Positions 1-6,822 of a stretch of 10,793 bases of DNA are shown in pieces. Each line of letters starts with the position of its first letter. Within the stretch, counting starts at the first letter, position 1. This stretch comes from Deltaproteobacteria bacterium (lineage in GTDB: Bacteria > Myxococcota_A > UBA9160 > UBA4427): positions 1-10,793 of the forward strand of contig DRKE01000338.1 in NCBI GenBank assembly GCA_011051925.1, in the 5' to 3' direction. The translations under genes and the position numbers were made by a program. A model generated the notes under the pieces. The model saw only the letters and a program-made list of their open reading frames with translations, had not been told where the DNA came from and searched no databases.

Positions 1-2
1 AA

Positions 3-362
3 CTCGTCGGGGACGGCGCCGATCTCCTCGTCAACCTCTCGAACGAAAGCTGGCTCGGTTCCGGAACCCATGGACCCGACCAGATGCTCGCAGCCTCCGT
101 GCTGCGGGCCATCGAAGAGCGACGCCCCGTCTTGCGATCGACGACCGTCGGGATCACGGCCGCGATCGATGCGCACGGTCGGATTCCCGCTCGCCTGCCC
201 CGGAGCGGAGAGGGCGTTCTGGTCGTCGACGTCGTCCCGGAGCACGCGGGCTCGGGCTTCGCGCGCTGGGGCCACGCGCCGGTCGGCCTCATCGTCGTCG
301 CCTGGCTGGTCTTCCGGTCGATCCGGATCCTCGCCCGACACCGTTCGCGACAAAGGGCGTAG
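3..362 (+). CDS. lnt: Apolipoprotein N-acyltransferase, C-terminal fragment (5' end outside window)
   Basis: The visible 119 residues match the end of Lnt, the inner-membrane nitrilase-fold enzyme that adds the third acyl chain to the N-terminal cysteine of bacterial lipoproteins, using phospholipid as donor. The reading frame enters already open as LVGDGADLLVNLSNESWLG, followed by GPDQMLAASVLRAIEERRPVL and RSTTVGITAAID. These correspond to the well-known E. coli stretch around LSNDAWFG...RALE..RPLLRSTNNGITAVI. A hydrophobic segment near the end (APVGLIVVAWLVFRSIRIL) fits the last transmembrane helix of the family. The catalytic Glu-Lys-Cys residues lie upstream of this fragment, so catalytic competence cannot be judged. 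The gene ends 8 bp before the stop of the convergent beta-barrel gene, and there is no room for a conventional terminator between them. Identification is strong; only the start is missing. Confidence 0.9.
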   Translation, partial: LVGDGADLLVNLSNESWLGSGTHGPDQMLAASVLRAIEERRPVLRSTTVGITAAIDAHGRIPARLPRSGEGVLVVDVVPEHAGSGFARWGHAPVGLIVVAWLVFRSIRILARHRSRQRA

Positions 363-370
363 AAGTCGCC

Positions 371-1318
371 TCAATCGTGGGCGCGGATCGCCTCGATCAG
401 ATTCCCCGCCGAGCGGAATCGGAGGACGAATCCCGCTCTCGCGCCATAACTCAAGCGATCATCAGACGGAAAGAGCGGCTGTTTGTATTCGGAAACGCCG
501 GCCGCGCCACCGGCGAAGACTTCGATCGAAACCGGGGCCGGAAGCAGCCAACGAAGATTCAGGAAGCCCCCCCGATCCTCCACCACGAAGACGTCGGCAT
601 CCGACCGACGCCAGCGCCCGCCGAGCTCGAGCTGGAAATCCCCGGTCAGGTACCATCCCGCGGCCCCCCGGACCTCGAACGTGTCGAGATCGACGTCGAA
701 GGAAGAACCCGCCCCCGAGATCCGACGGCGCGTGTAGGCGAATCGAAGCGTCCAGTCGACCGGTCCCGAACCCATGTCGGGGAAGAAGAGGGCCGTGGCC
801 GCGCTGGCCCCGAAGTCATCGGCCTCGAACCCACCCCTTTCATCCACCCGGTCATAGCTTCCACCGAGGGCGAGGGCCCCTCGATCTGGATCCCGGGCGA
901 AAAGCTCCACACCGGCACCCCAGGAGGTCGTATCGAAGTCGTCATTTCCGGGATCGAGGCCGTCCTGCCCTCGGCGGAGGCTGCCATGGGCAGCTCGCAA
1001 TCGTGCCCGCATCCCGAGGACATGCATCACTGGAAGGGTGCCGACCAGTTCCGCACGCACGTCTTGTGCGTCCGTCGCGTCGAAACGGAGCAGCGAAGTC
1101 GTCGACGTATTCGAATCGAAGAAGGAGGTCCGGGTCCGGTCGACGTGAGCGAAGTCGGTTCCGACGACGAGCCGGATGTTGGCCCTCGCTACTGCCGGAC
1201 GCCTCTCCCCATCCGCTGCACCGCCACGGAATGCCGTATCCGAAGCCCCGGCCATGCTCGTACCGAATGCGAGAAGAAGGACGGCGGACCACCAGAGAAC
1301 GGAAGGGAAGCGCGGCAT
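371..1318 (-). CDS. Outer-membrane beta-barrel protein, family not recognised
   Basis: A 315-aa secreted protein. The N-terminus is a Sec signal peptide: a short basic start (MPRF), a hydrophobic core at about residues 7-19 (VLWWSAVLLLAFG), and an AGA cleavage site near residue 25. The mature part is a run of amphipathic beta-strands with alternating hydrophobic and polar residues, separated by Asp/Gly-rich turns, for example RANIRLVVGTDF, SWGAGVELFAR, WTLRFAYTRR, FQLELGGRWRR and SYGARAGFVLRF. I count roughly 10-12 strands, which suggests an outer-membrane barrel of moderate size. The final strand ends in FVLRF, like a BAM-type beta-signal, but about 12 further residues (to EAIRAHD) follow it, which is unusual. 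It starts 15 bp after the PKD lipoprotein gene stops, and the likely SD (AGGAG) overlaps that stop codon, so translational coupling is likely. Porin, adhesin anchor or export pore are all possible; function is unknown. Confidence 0.75.
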   Translation of the reverse strand: MPRFPSVLWWSAVLLLAFGTSMAGASDTAFRGGAADGERRPAVARANIRLVVGTDFAHVDRTRTSFFDSNTSTTSLLRFDATDAQDVRAELVGTLPVMHVLGMRARLRAAHGSLRRGQDGLDPGNDDFDTTSWGAGVELFARDPDRGALALGGSYDRVDERGGFEADDFGASAATALFFPDMGSGPVDWTLRFAYTRRRISGAGSSFDVDLDTFEVRGAAGWYLTGDFQLELGGRWRRSDADVFVVEDRGGFLNLRWLLPAPVSIEVFAGGAAGVSEYKQPLFPSDDRLSYGARAGFVLRFRSAGNLIEAIRAHD

Positions 1319-1333
1319 GGTCGGGTTCGACTC

Positions 1334-3673
1334 CTATTCGACCGTGATCGTCGTCTGGGTCGTATCGGTCTGCCCGGAGGCGGTCGTGACGGTGAGGCGG
1401 ATGATCCAGTCTCCTGCCTGGCCGATCGTGACGGCGGCCGGATCCTGAAGCGGTGAAACACCCCATCCCCCGAAATCCCAGCTCCAGGCGACGATCGGAT
1501 CGCTCGCATCGAAGGTCGACTGATCCGTGAAGACGAGGGTCGCCGGAGCGACATGGGGTCCCGCCGGCGGATCGGAGGCGAACGCGGCCACGGGCCCTTC
1601 GATCACGTTGACGAGCATGCCCGTCTCGGATTCGAGATCGGCGAGGCGGGCCTTCAATCTCACGTCGTAGACGCCCGCTTCCGGGAACACGTAGGTGGGG
1701 TCCTGTTCGCCCGAACCCGAAGCCGAGGGCGGAGTCGGAAGCAATCGGGTATCGAAATCCCAGCGCCAACTGGTCGGTTCGAGACAGGTGGAAGCCGGAT
1801 CGGGACACGAATCGTCGATGAAGCGGGCGGGACGACCGACCACGACGGGATCGGTATCGAGGATGAAGTCGGCCGTCAATGTATCGGCCGGCCTGGTGAA
1901 GCGGATGTCGTCCACGTAGACCCGGGGACTGCGAAGTCCGTTCGTCGCGTTGGCGACGCGGATCGTGAGGGTGAGCAGCGTCTCGTCCGTCGCATCCGGA
2001 AAGGCCGTCGCCAGATCGAGACTCGCCGTGAGAACGGGTGTCGCGCGCACCGTGCTGCCATCCCTCGACGGGAACCGGAGGGACGGACCGACGTAGGCCG
2101 TCGAGACGTCCGCCCGTGCACCCGGGATCTCCACCGTGGTCGTGCCGTCGCTCACGGTCGCCGTCGTGGCGTCGAGAACCGGCGAAGCCGGGGGCTCGGC
2201 ATAGAGCAGCACGTAGTCGAATTCGAGAACCGTCTGCTCGGAGGGAATCAGGAAATCCTGCCGGATCCCGTTCTCGACCCGATCAACGGGCGTCGTGCCG
2301 TCCGTTCCGAGACCATCGAGTACCGCCCATCGCGTCCCCTCGGTCGGCATTCCGACGTCTGCCCCGCCCTGCGCATTCGAAAGCGCAATGTGCGTGGCAT
2401 TCTCCGTGGCATCCGGGGGACGCAGGGCGGTCCAGCCATTCCCGATCGTGCCGTTCACGCTCTGGAGCTCGAAGCCCGGATCGCGGATGTAGACGCGAAC
2501 GGCGTTGTTCGTCGTGGTCGAACTCACGACCGCTGGATCTCCGACATCCGGTCCCGGCCCCGTGACCCGGAGCGAGACGTCGTAGTTGCCGACGTTCTCG
2601 TAGACATGCCGCGGACTGCTCGAGTCACAGACGTCGACGGGATCGTTCGGATCGGGATCGGCCGGTGCGGGAAAGACACAGCGACTGCCATCACCGAAAT
2701 CCCATTCCCAGCGGTCGATCGCCCCCGTCGACTCGTCCATCAGGACGACTTCGAGAGGACCGCTCCCACCGGACACGCTCGGCGAGAAGGCGGCCTCGGC
2801 GGGCCCGTATCCGACGACGTATTCGATCGTCTGTTGAGCGGATATGGAGGTCCCCGGGACACCGAACACGAAGGAAACGAGGAAGGTTCCGGGATTGCGG
2901 AAGCGATGCTGCAGGACCGGGGCGGTCGAAACGATCTTGTTGTCGATCGTCCAGATGGCCAATCCGCTTCGGCCCCCCGTATCTCCCGTGAAGGTCACGT
3001 CGACGGGTGCCGATCCGGTCGCCGGACTGGCCGTGATTCCGAAGGACAGGACCTCGATCGTCGCCGTCGCCCGGTCCGAACCGCCTCCGCTGCTCACCGT
3101 CTGTTCGAGGCTGTAGACGCCGGGTGTCGGATAGACGTGCTGCCCCGAGGTTCCCGTGCTGGTCGCGCCATCTCCGAAATCCCAGGAGATGCGGGTCGCG
3201 TCGGTCGACTCGTCGAGGCAATCGATCGAGAACGGCGCGAATCCCGTCGTCGAGACGCAGGAGAAGCCTGCCGTGGGAGGAAGGCCGATTTCGATGAGTC
3301 CCTGCTTCACGGCCCTGCTCATGCCCCTCGGCCCACGCACGGTGAGGGCGACATCATAGGTTCCGACATCGGGAAACACGATCGTCGGATTCGCTTCGCG
3401 ACTCGTTCCGAGCGGGCCGAAATCCCAGGTCCTCGACGTGATGTTCCCCGTCGACGTGTCGTCGAATCGAACGGCGAGACCGGGCGTCCCGTTCGTCCGG
3501 TCCTGGGAGAAGCTCGCGGACGGCGTCTCCGCCCGAAAGGCGATGCGCGCATCATCGCTGTCGGTCCCACAGCCCGCTCCGACGAAGACGAAAAAGAGGG
3601 CGATCAGGATCGGGATGAGCGAGCGGGCCGACCACCGATCCCGGCATTTCTCGAGGCTTCGCGACAGGCGCAT
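1334..3673 (-). CDS. PKD-repeat surface lipoprotein with an internal jelly-roll-like domain
   Basis: A 779-aa envelope protein. A basic N-region and hydrophobic stretch (SLIPILIALFFVFVGAG) lead to a lipobox-type cysteine at residue 35, followed by GTDSDD, so it should be a diacylated and then triacylated lipoprotein. Six PKD-like immunoglobulin-fold modules follow. Four lie in the N-terminal half (about residues 48-390), with cores RTWDFG, ISWDFGDG, a degenerate IWTIDN, and WEWDFGDG. Two lie at the C-terminus (about 605-779), with WRWDFD and WSWDFGGWG. Between them, at about 395-600, is a beta-rich segment running from DPGFELQSVNGTIGNGW to VYVDDIRF, which resembles carbohydrate-binding or lectin-like jelly rolls. 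PKD modules usually mediate protein or polysaccharide contacts on the cell surface. A GTG codon at 3685 would add four residues, but the ATG at 3673 has GGAGG five bases upstream and is preferred. The beta-barrel gene follows in the same operon. No catalytic domain is visible, so adhesin or scaffold is the best guess. Confidence 0.82.
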   Translation of the reverse strand: MRLSRSLEKCRDRWSARSLIPILIALFFVFVGAGCGTDSDDARIAFRAETPSASFSQDRTNGTPGLAVRFDDTSTGNITSRTWDFGPLGTSREANPTIVFPDVGTYDVALTVRGPRGMSRAVKQGLIEIGLPPTAGFSCVSTTGFAPFSIDCLDESTDATRISWDFGDGATSTGTSGQHVYPTPGVYSLEQTVSSGGGSDRATATIEVLSFGITASPATGSAPVDVTFTGDTGGRSGLAIWTIDNKIVSTAPVLQHRFRNPGTFLVSFVFGVPGTSISAQQTIEYVVGYGPAEAAFSPSVSGGSGPLEVVLMDESTGAIDRWEWDFGDGSRCVFPAPADPDPNDPVDVCDSSSPRHVYENVGNYDVSLRVTGPGPDVGDPAVVSSTTTNNAVRVYIRDPGFELQSVNGTIGNGWTALRPPDATENATHIALSNAQGGADVGMPTEGTRWAVLDGLGTDGTTPVDRVENGIRQDFLIPSEQTVLEFDYVLLYAEPPASPVLDATTATVSDGTTTVEIPGARADVSTAYVGPSLRFPSRDGSTVRATPVLTASLDLATAFPDATDETLLTLTIRVANATNGLRSPRVYVDDIRFTRPADTLTADFILDTDPVVVGRPARFIDDSCPDPASTCLEPTSWRWDFDTRLLPTPPSASGSGEQDPTYVFPEAGVYDVRLKARLADLESETGMLVNVIEGPVAAFASDPPAGPHVAPATLVFTDQSTFDASDPIVAWSWDFGGWGVSPLQDPAAVTIGQAGDWIIRLTVTTASGQTDTTQTTITVE

Positions 3674-3678
3674 ACGAT

Positions 3679-3683
3679 CCTCC
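3679..3683 (-). promoter_or_regulatory. Ribosome binding site that sets the start of the PKD lipoprotein
   Basis: Read on the minus strand, the context is GGTGGAGGATCGTATG: a perfect GGAGG core with a 5-nt spacer before the ATG at 3673. The alternative GTG start at 3685 falls at the edge of this same SD and has no good SD of its own. This supports the shorter 779-aa product. Confidence 0.7.
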
Positions 3684-3857
3684 ACCCGACCCGATCGAGC
3701 CCGGACTCGACACTCTTCCGACCGGAATCATGGGTTTCGTCAAGGTGGGTGGACCCCGACGAGGAGGACGAGACGCGGATTCCGCGAGATTCCATCCGTC
3801 GATCCGCATGCATCCCCAGGAAGGAAGGCCAATGAATCAGGGCGCTTTCGCGAATCA

Positions 3858-3881
3858 CTGCCGACTCGAGAGGGTCGGCAG
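3858..3881. repeat. Inverted repeat, 8-bp perfect stem, 8-nt loop
   Basis: CTGCCGAC (3858-3865) is exactly mirrored by GTCGGCAG (3874-3881) around the loop TCGAGAGG. It lies about 100 bp upstream of the PilZ start, in the probable 5' leader. It could be an operator or an RNA hairpin. A T-run (TTTT, 3891-3894) follows nine bases after the stem, too far for a standard intrinsic terminator. Confidence 0.5.
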
Positions 3882-3982
3882 GCTCAGCACTTTTGCACGA
3901 GCTCTGCCGATGGAAACCCCGTTCTCGCGAAGAATCGGGGACGACCGGGCGCCTCAGGCTTCGATCCCAGCCGACCGATGCA

Positions 3983-4735
3983 ATGGGGATGGAAATCGAT
4001 CGTCGCATTCTCGTTTTCGACGGCCCCGAGGGCGAGCTGCAGCGGCTCGCACTCGATCTCATCGGGCGGGACTTCGAGGTCCACTACGCGAACGACATCG
4101 ATGAAGCGCAGATCCTGGCACACGAGGCGAAGGGAAGGATCAACGCCGTCCTCTTCTCCTCCTCCATGGAACTCGAGCGTGTCCCCGACATGGCTCGCCG
4201 CTTCAACGTCTCTCCCGCTGCCCTGATCCCGATCGGTCCACGCCCGGACGATCGCGTCGTCGCGGCTCTCGCCTTCCATGGCGTCCGTTGGCATCTCTGG
4301 GACGAGCCCGCGGACGAGTCGATCCGATTCGTCATCTCGAGCGTTCTCTTCGAACAGGATCCCCTCGAGATCCGCTACCACCGCCGCGTGCCGACGAATC
4401 TGCCCGCCCGGATCGAGATCGACGGAGCCAAATCCGATACCACCATCCGGGACATCAGCCTGGGCGGTGCGTGTCTGCTCGGAGGCCTCACGGGAAAGGA
4501 AGGCGACGAAGGCACGCTCTCGTTCCTGGTCGAAAGCGAGGCCGTCACGATTCCGAGCCGGATCGTGTGGGCCGTCGGGGATGTCGGAGATCCCCTCGCC
4601 GTCGCAGGCCTCTCGTTTCTCGAGGTCGATCCCGCCGCGGGAGAGGCGATCGACGGCCTGCTCGAAGCCGTCATCGCGAGACATCGGATCGAGAAGCGCC
4701 CGGGAGCCGGCACGGACGCCGAACGGGCCTCATAG
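3983..4735 (+). CDS. Degenerate receiver domain fused to a C-terminal PilZ (c-di-GMP-binding) domain
   Basis: A 250-aa cytoplasmic protein if started at ATG 3983 (a second ATG lies at 3989). Residues 8-122 follow the receiver fold: beta1 RRILVFDG, beta3 INAVLFSSS, beta4 AALIPIG, beta5 RWHLWDEP. The acidic pair after beta1 is reduced to D13-G14, the phospho-acceptor Asp at the end of beta3 is replaced by Ser, and the conserved Lys before Pro is Glu108. Classical phosphorylation is therefore unlikely. Residues about 131-235 are PilZ: RYHRR (R131, R135) matches RxxxR, and DISLGG (D157, S159, G162) matches [D/N]xSxxG, so both c-di-GMP-contacting motifs are intact. By family knowledge it would bind c-di-GMP and act by protein-protein contact on motility, polysaccharide or envelope functions. 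An upstream TTG (3893) would add 30 low-complexity Arg-rich residues and is disfavoured. Neither ATG has a good SD, so the start is uncertain. Confidence 0.82.
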   Translation: MGMEIDRRILVFDGPEGELQRLALDLIGRDFEVHYANDIDEAQILAHEAKGRINAVLFSSSMELERVPDMARRFNVSPAALIPIGPRPDDRVVAALAFHGVRWHLWDEPADESIRFVISSVLFEQDPLEIRYHRRVPTNLPARIEIDGAKSDTTIRDISLGGACLLGGLTGKEGDEGTLSFLVESEAVTIPSRIVWAVGDVGDPLAVAGLSFLEVDPAAGEAIDGLLEAVIARHRIEKRPGAGTDAERAS

Positions 4736-4864
4736 GATCCCTTCGATCGACGCGGCGCCGAATGCCCGGACGCTTCTAGCGATGAAGCCACCCTCCGCTA
4801 TCCTCGGCGCCCATCCGGGTCGATCCCGAACCCCGTTCGACCCCTCCAGAGCCCCCCACCGACC

Positions 4865-4870
4865 GGAAGG
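4865..4870 (+). promoter_or_regulatory. Ribosome binding site of efp
   Basis: GGAAGG lies 8 nt before the ATG at 4879. The 143-bp gap after the PilZ gene is large enough for an independent efp promoter, but I see no clear -35/-10 pair in it. Confidence 0.55.
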
Positions 4871-4878
4871 CAACCCCG

Positions 4879-5448
4879 ATGGCGACCACCGACACATCCC
4901 AGTTCAGGAACGGCTTGAAGATCGAGCTCGACGGCAATCCCTTCACGATCGTCTATTTCCAGCACGTGAAGCCCGGAAAGGGCGGCGCCTTCGTACGGAC
5001 CAAGGTCAAGAACCTGCTCAACGGCCGGGTCATCGAACGGACCTTCCGGTCGGGTGAGAAGGTCGACCTCGCGGACATCGAAGAGAACACGATGCAGTAT
5101 CTCTATCACGATGGAGAGAATCTCGTCTTCATGGACCAGCAGACCTACGATCAGATCCCGATCTCTCCAGAGGTTATCGGCGAGCAGATCGAGTTCATGC
5201 TGGAGAACATGAACGTCGAAGTGCTGTTCTGGAAAGGCAAGCCCGTCAACGTCCAGCTGCCGAACTACATCGAAGCCCGGGTCGTGAAATCCGACCCCGG
5301 GATCAAGGGAGACACGAGCTCCGGCGCCTCCAAGCCCGCCACCCTCGAGACCGGAGCGACGATCAACGTGCCGCTCTTCATCAAGGAGGGCGACGTCGTC
5401 CGGGTCGACACGCGGACGGGCGAATACTCCGAACGCGTCTCGCAGTAG
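4879..5448 (+). CDS. efp: Translation elongation factor P
   Basis: A full-length 189-aa EF-P with the three beta-barrel domains expected of the family. EF-P binds between the P and E sites of ribosomes stalled at consecutive prolines and stimulates peptide-bond formation. The N-terminal KOW-like domain has the exposed loop HVKPGKGGAF, with Lys34 at its tip, the position beta-lysylated by EpmA/EpmB in E. coli (other lineages use different or no modification). An Arg-type (EarP rhamnosylated) loop is excluded. The C-terminal signature GIKGDTSSGASKPATLETGA and the ending VDTRTGEYSERV are textbook EF-P. No epmA, epmB or earP is in the window. The patatin gene starts 32 bp after the stop, so the two may be co-transcribed. 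Confidence 0.97.
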   Translation: MATTDTSQFRNGLKIELDGNPFTIVYFQHVKPGKGGAFVRTKVKNLLNGRVIERTFRSGEKVDLADIEENTMQYLYHDGENLVFMDQQTYDQIPISPEVIGEQIEFMLENMNVEVLFWKGKPVNVQLPNYIEARVVKSDPGIKGDTSSGASKPATLETGATINVPLFIKEGDVVRVDTRTGEYSERVSQ

Positions 5449-5480
5449 CGATTCCAGGAAAAAGGGATTCGAAGGAGACG

Positions 5481-6722
5481 ATGCCGAACGCCAGGCCCAG
5501 ACGCGCCGTCGTACTCTCGGGCGGCGGCGCTCGCGGCGCCTACGAGGCGGGCGTCCTCCGTTTCATCCTCGACGTCCTGCCCGGGCGAAACGGGATCACA
5601 CCGGATTTCGAGATCGTCTGCGGCACGTCCGTCGGCGCCATCCATGCCTGCTTCCTGGCCGCCACCGCGGACGAGCCCGAGGGTCGCGGGCAGCGACTCG
5701 TCGAGATCTGGAGCCGGATGCGCGTCCACGAGATCTTCAAGTTCACCACGCGCGATTTCCTGCGGTTGCCGCGCCGCATGCTCAGCGTGAAACGCGTCGC
5801 CCAACAGCTCCGCGAAGGGCAGCGTCCCGACCGGCTCTACGGCCTCCTCGATACCGAGCCCCTCGAACGTCTCGTTCTCCAGTCGATCCCCTGGCAGGGC
5901 ATTCGACGGAACGTGCGGACCGGTCGCATCGACACGGTCTGTGTCGCTGCCACCCAGGTCGCCACCGGTCGCGCCGTGGTCTTCTGTGACAGCCATCGGC
6001 CCGAGCTTCCGCCCTGGGCGAGCGTCTCGAACATCCGGATGCAACGGATCCGCCTCTCCCCGCTGCACGCGCTGGCCTCCGCGGCAATTCCCCTGCTCTT
6101 TCCCTCCGTGCGGGTGGGCGCCCGATACTACGTGGACGGAGGCCTCCGGTTGAATACGCCGCTGGCACCCGCAGTCCGTCTCGGCGCGGACAAGATCCTC
6201 GTCATCGGTCTCACCCACGAAGCGGGTCCGTCGGTCAGTGAAGCGCTCGCGCAGGAGCGCACGGCGGAGTTCGGCAACCCGATGTATCTCTTCGGCAAGG
6301 TGCTCAATGCGTTGATGCTGTCGCCGATCGATGCCGACGTCTCCCGCCTGCATTTCGTGAATGACATCATCGAGACCGGCCTCGAGACCTTCGGCGAGGA
6401 TTTCCTGGACCACCTCAACGAAGGGCTCCACGCGAAGGGTGCCCGGCCGCTCAAGCTGATCGACGATCTCGTGATCCGCCCCTCGGAGGATCTCGGCCGA
6501 CTCGCGGCCGAGGTCGTGCGGGACGATCCGGAACTCGATTTCGGTGCCTTCCTCGGCCTGCTTCGCCGGGCCACGGGTGCCGGCACGTCGACGAAAGAGG
6601 CCGATCTCCTCTCCTATCTCCTCTTCGACGCGACCTATGCGCGGCGCCTCGCCGACCTCGGATTCCGGGACGCCGAATCCCGGGAAGAGCAACTCGCCGC
6701 CTTCTTCCGGGACGACGGCTGA
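5481..6722 (+). CDS. Patatin-like phospholipase / lipid acyl hydrolase
   Basis: A 413-aa protein with the full patatin catalytic set. The oxyanion-hole motif GGGARGAYEAG is at residues 14-24, the nucleophile elbow GTSVG has Ser50, and YVDGG carries the dyad Asp219 followed by NTP. Patatin-family Ser-Asp hydrolases cleave acyl chains from phospholipids or other lipids. The patatin core spans about residues 8-235. A further ~180 residues form a helical, Asp/Glu/Arg-rich C-terminal region with no motif I recognise, longer than in minimal bacterial patatins. There is no signal peptide and no clear transmembrane segment, so it is probably cytoplasmic or peripherally membrane-bound. The start is supported by AAGGAG (5472-5477) three nt before the ATG. 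It lies 32 bp after efp and 100 bp before the WYL regulator on the same strand. Confidence 0.92.
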   Translation: MPNARPRRAVVLSGGGARGAYEAGVLRFILDVLPGRNGITPDFEIVCGTSVGAIHACFLAATADEPEGRGQRLVEIWSRMRVHEIFKFTTRDFLRLPRRMLSVKRVAQQLREGQRPDRLYGLLDTEPLERLVLQSIPWQGIRRNVRTGRIDTVCVAATQVATGRAVVFCDSHRPELPPWASVSNIRMQRIRLSPLHALASAAIPLLFPSVRVGARYYVDGGLRLNTPLAPAVRLGADKILVIGLTHEAGPSVSEALAQERTAEFGNPMYLFGKVLNALMLSPIDADVSRLHFVNDIIETGLETFGEDFLDHLNEGLHAKGARPLKLIDDLVIRPSEDLGRLAAEVVRDDPELDFGAFLGLLRRATGAGTSTKEADLLSYLLFDATYARRLADLGFRDAESREEQLAAFFRDDG

Positions 6723-6822
6723 ACCGGCGCCTTCCGGCCGCGAGGAGCGCTGCGATCCGCCGAGCCCCGATCGTGCGCTCCCGGATGCCCGGACGCGGCT
6801 GAACCGGTACGATCGCGATCCC

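Larger units (their letters stand above)
3674..3982. other. Divergent intergenic region between the PKD lipoprotein and PilZ genes
   Basis: This 309-bp spacer separates two genes transcribed away from each other, so it should hold both promoters. I could not find a convincing paired -35/-10: a TTGACG on the minus strand (3738-3743) has no -10-like hexamer at 16-19 bases. It contains a 13-bp near-palindrome at 3774-3786 (CGCGGA-T-TCCGCG), an inverted repeat at 3858-3881, and an unusually strong SD (3818-3828) in front of an ATG at 3832. That ATG opens a 90-codon frame overlapping the start of the PilZ gene out of frame. The encoded peptide has no recognisable features and becomes Arg-rich where it shadows the PilZ gene, so I do not call it a gene. 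Confidence 0.6.

Noticed and set aside
70..1456. Long plus-strand frames across the Lnt end and the beta-barrel gene (425 and 359 codons)
   Set aside because: Their translations are Arg/Pro/Ser-rich without domains, and they run antisense to a gene with a signal peptide and barrel strands. They are typical high-GC shadow frames.
3738..3743. TTGACG on the minus strand as a -35 box for the PKD gene
   Set aside because: No -10-like hexamer occurs at 16-19 bp spacing.
1553..3835. 760-codon plus-strand frame opposite the PKD lipoprotein
   Set aside because: It is Arg/Gly/Asp-rich with no fold signature. The opposite strand has lipobox, SD and repeated PKD motifs, so this is a shadow despite its length.
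6811..6820. GATCGCGATC palindrome just upstream of the WYL gene as an operator
   Set aside because: The same 10-mer occurs inside the TpsB-type coding sequence near 10760, and GATC/CGATCG words are common throughout the window, so it is probably compositional.
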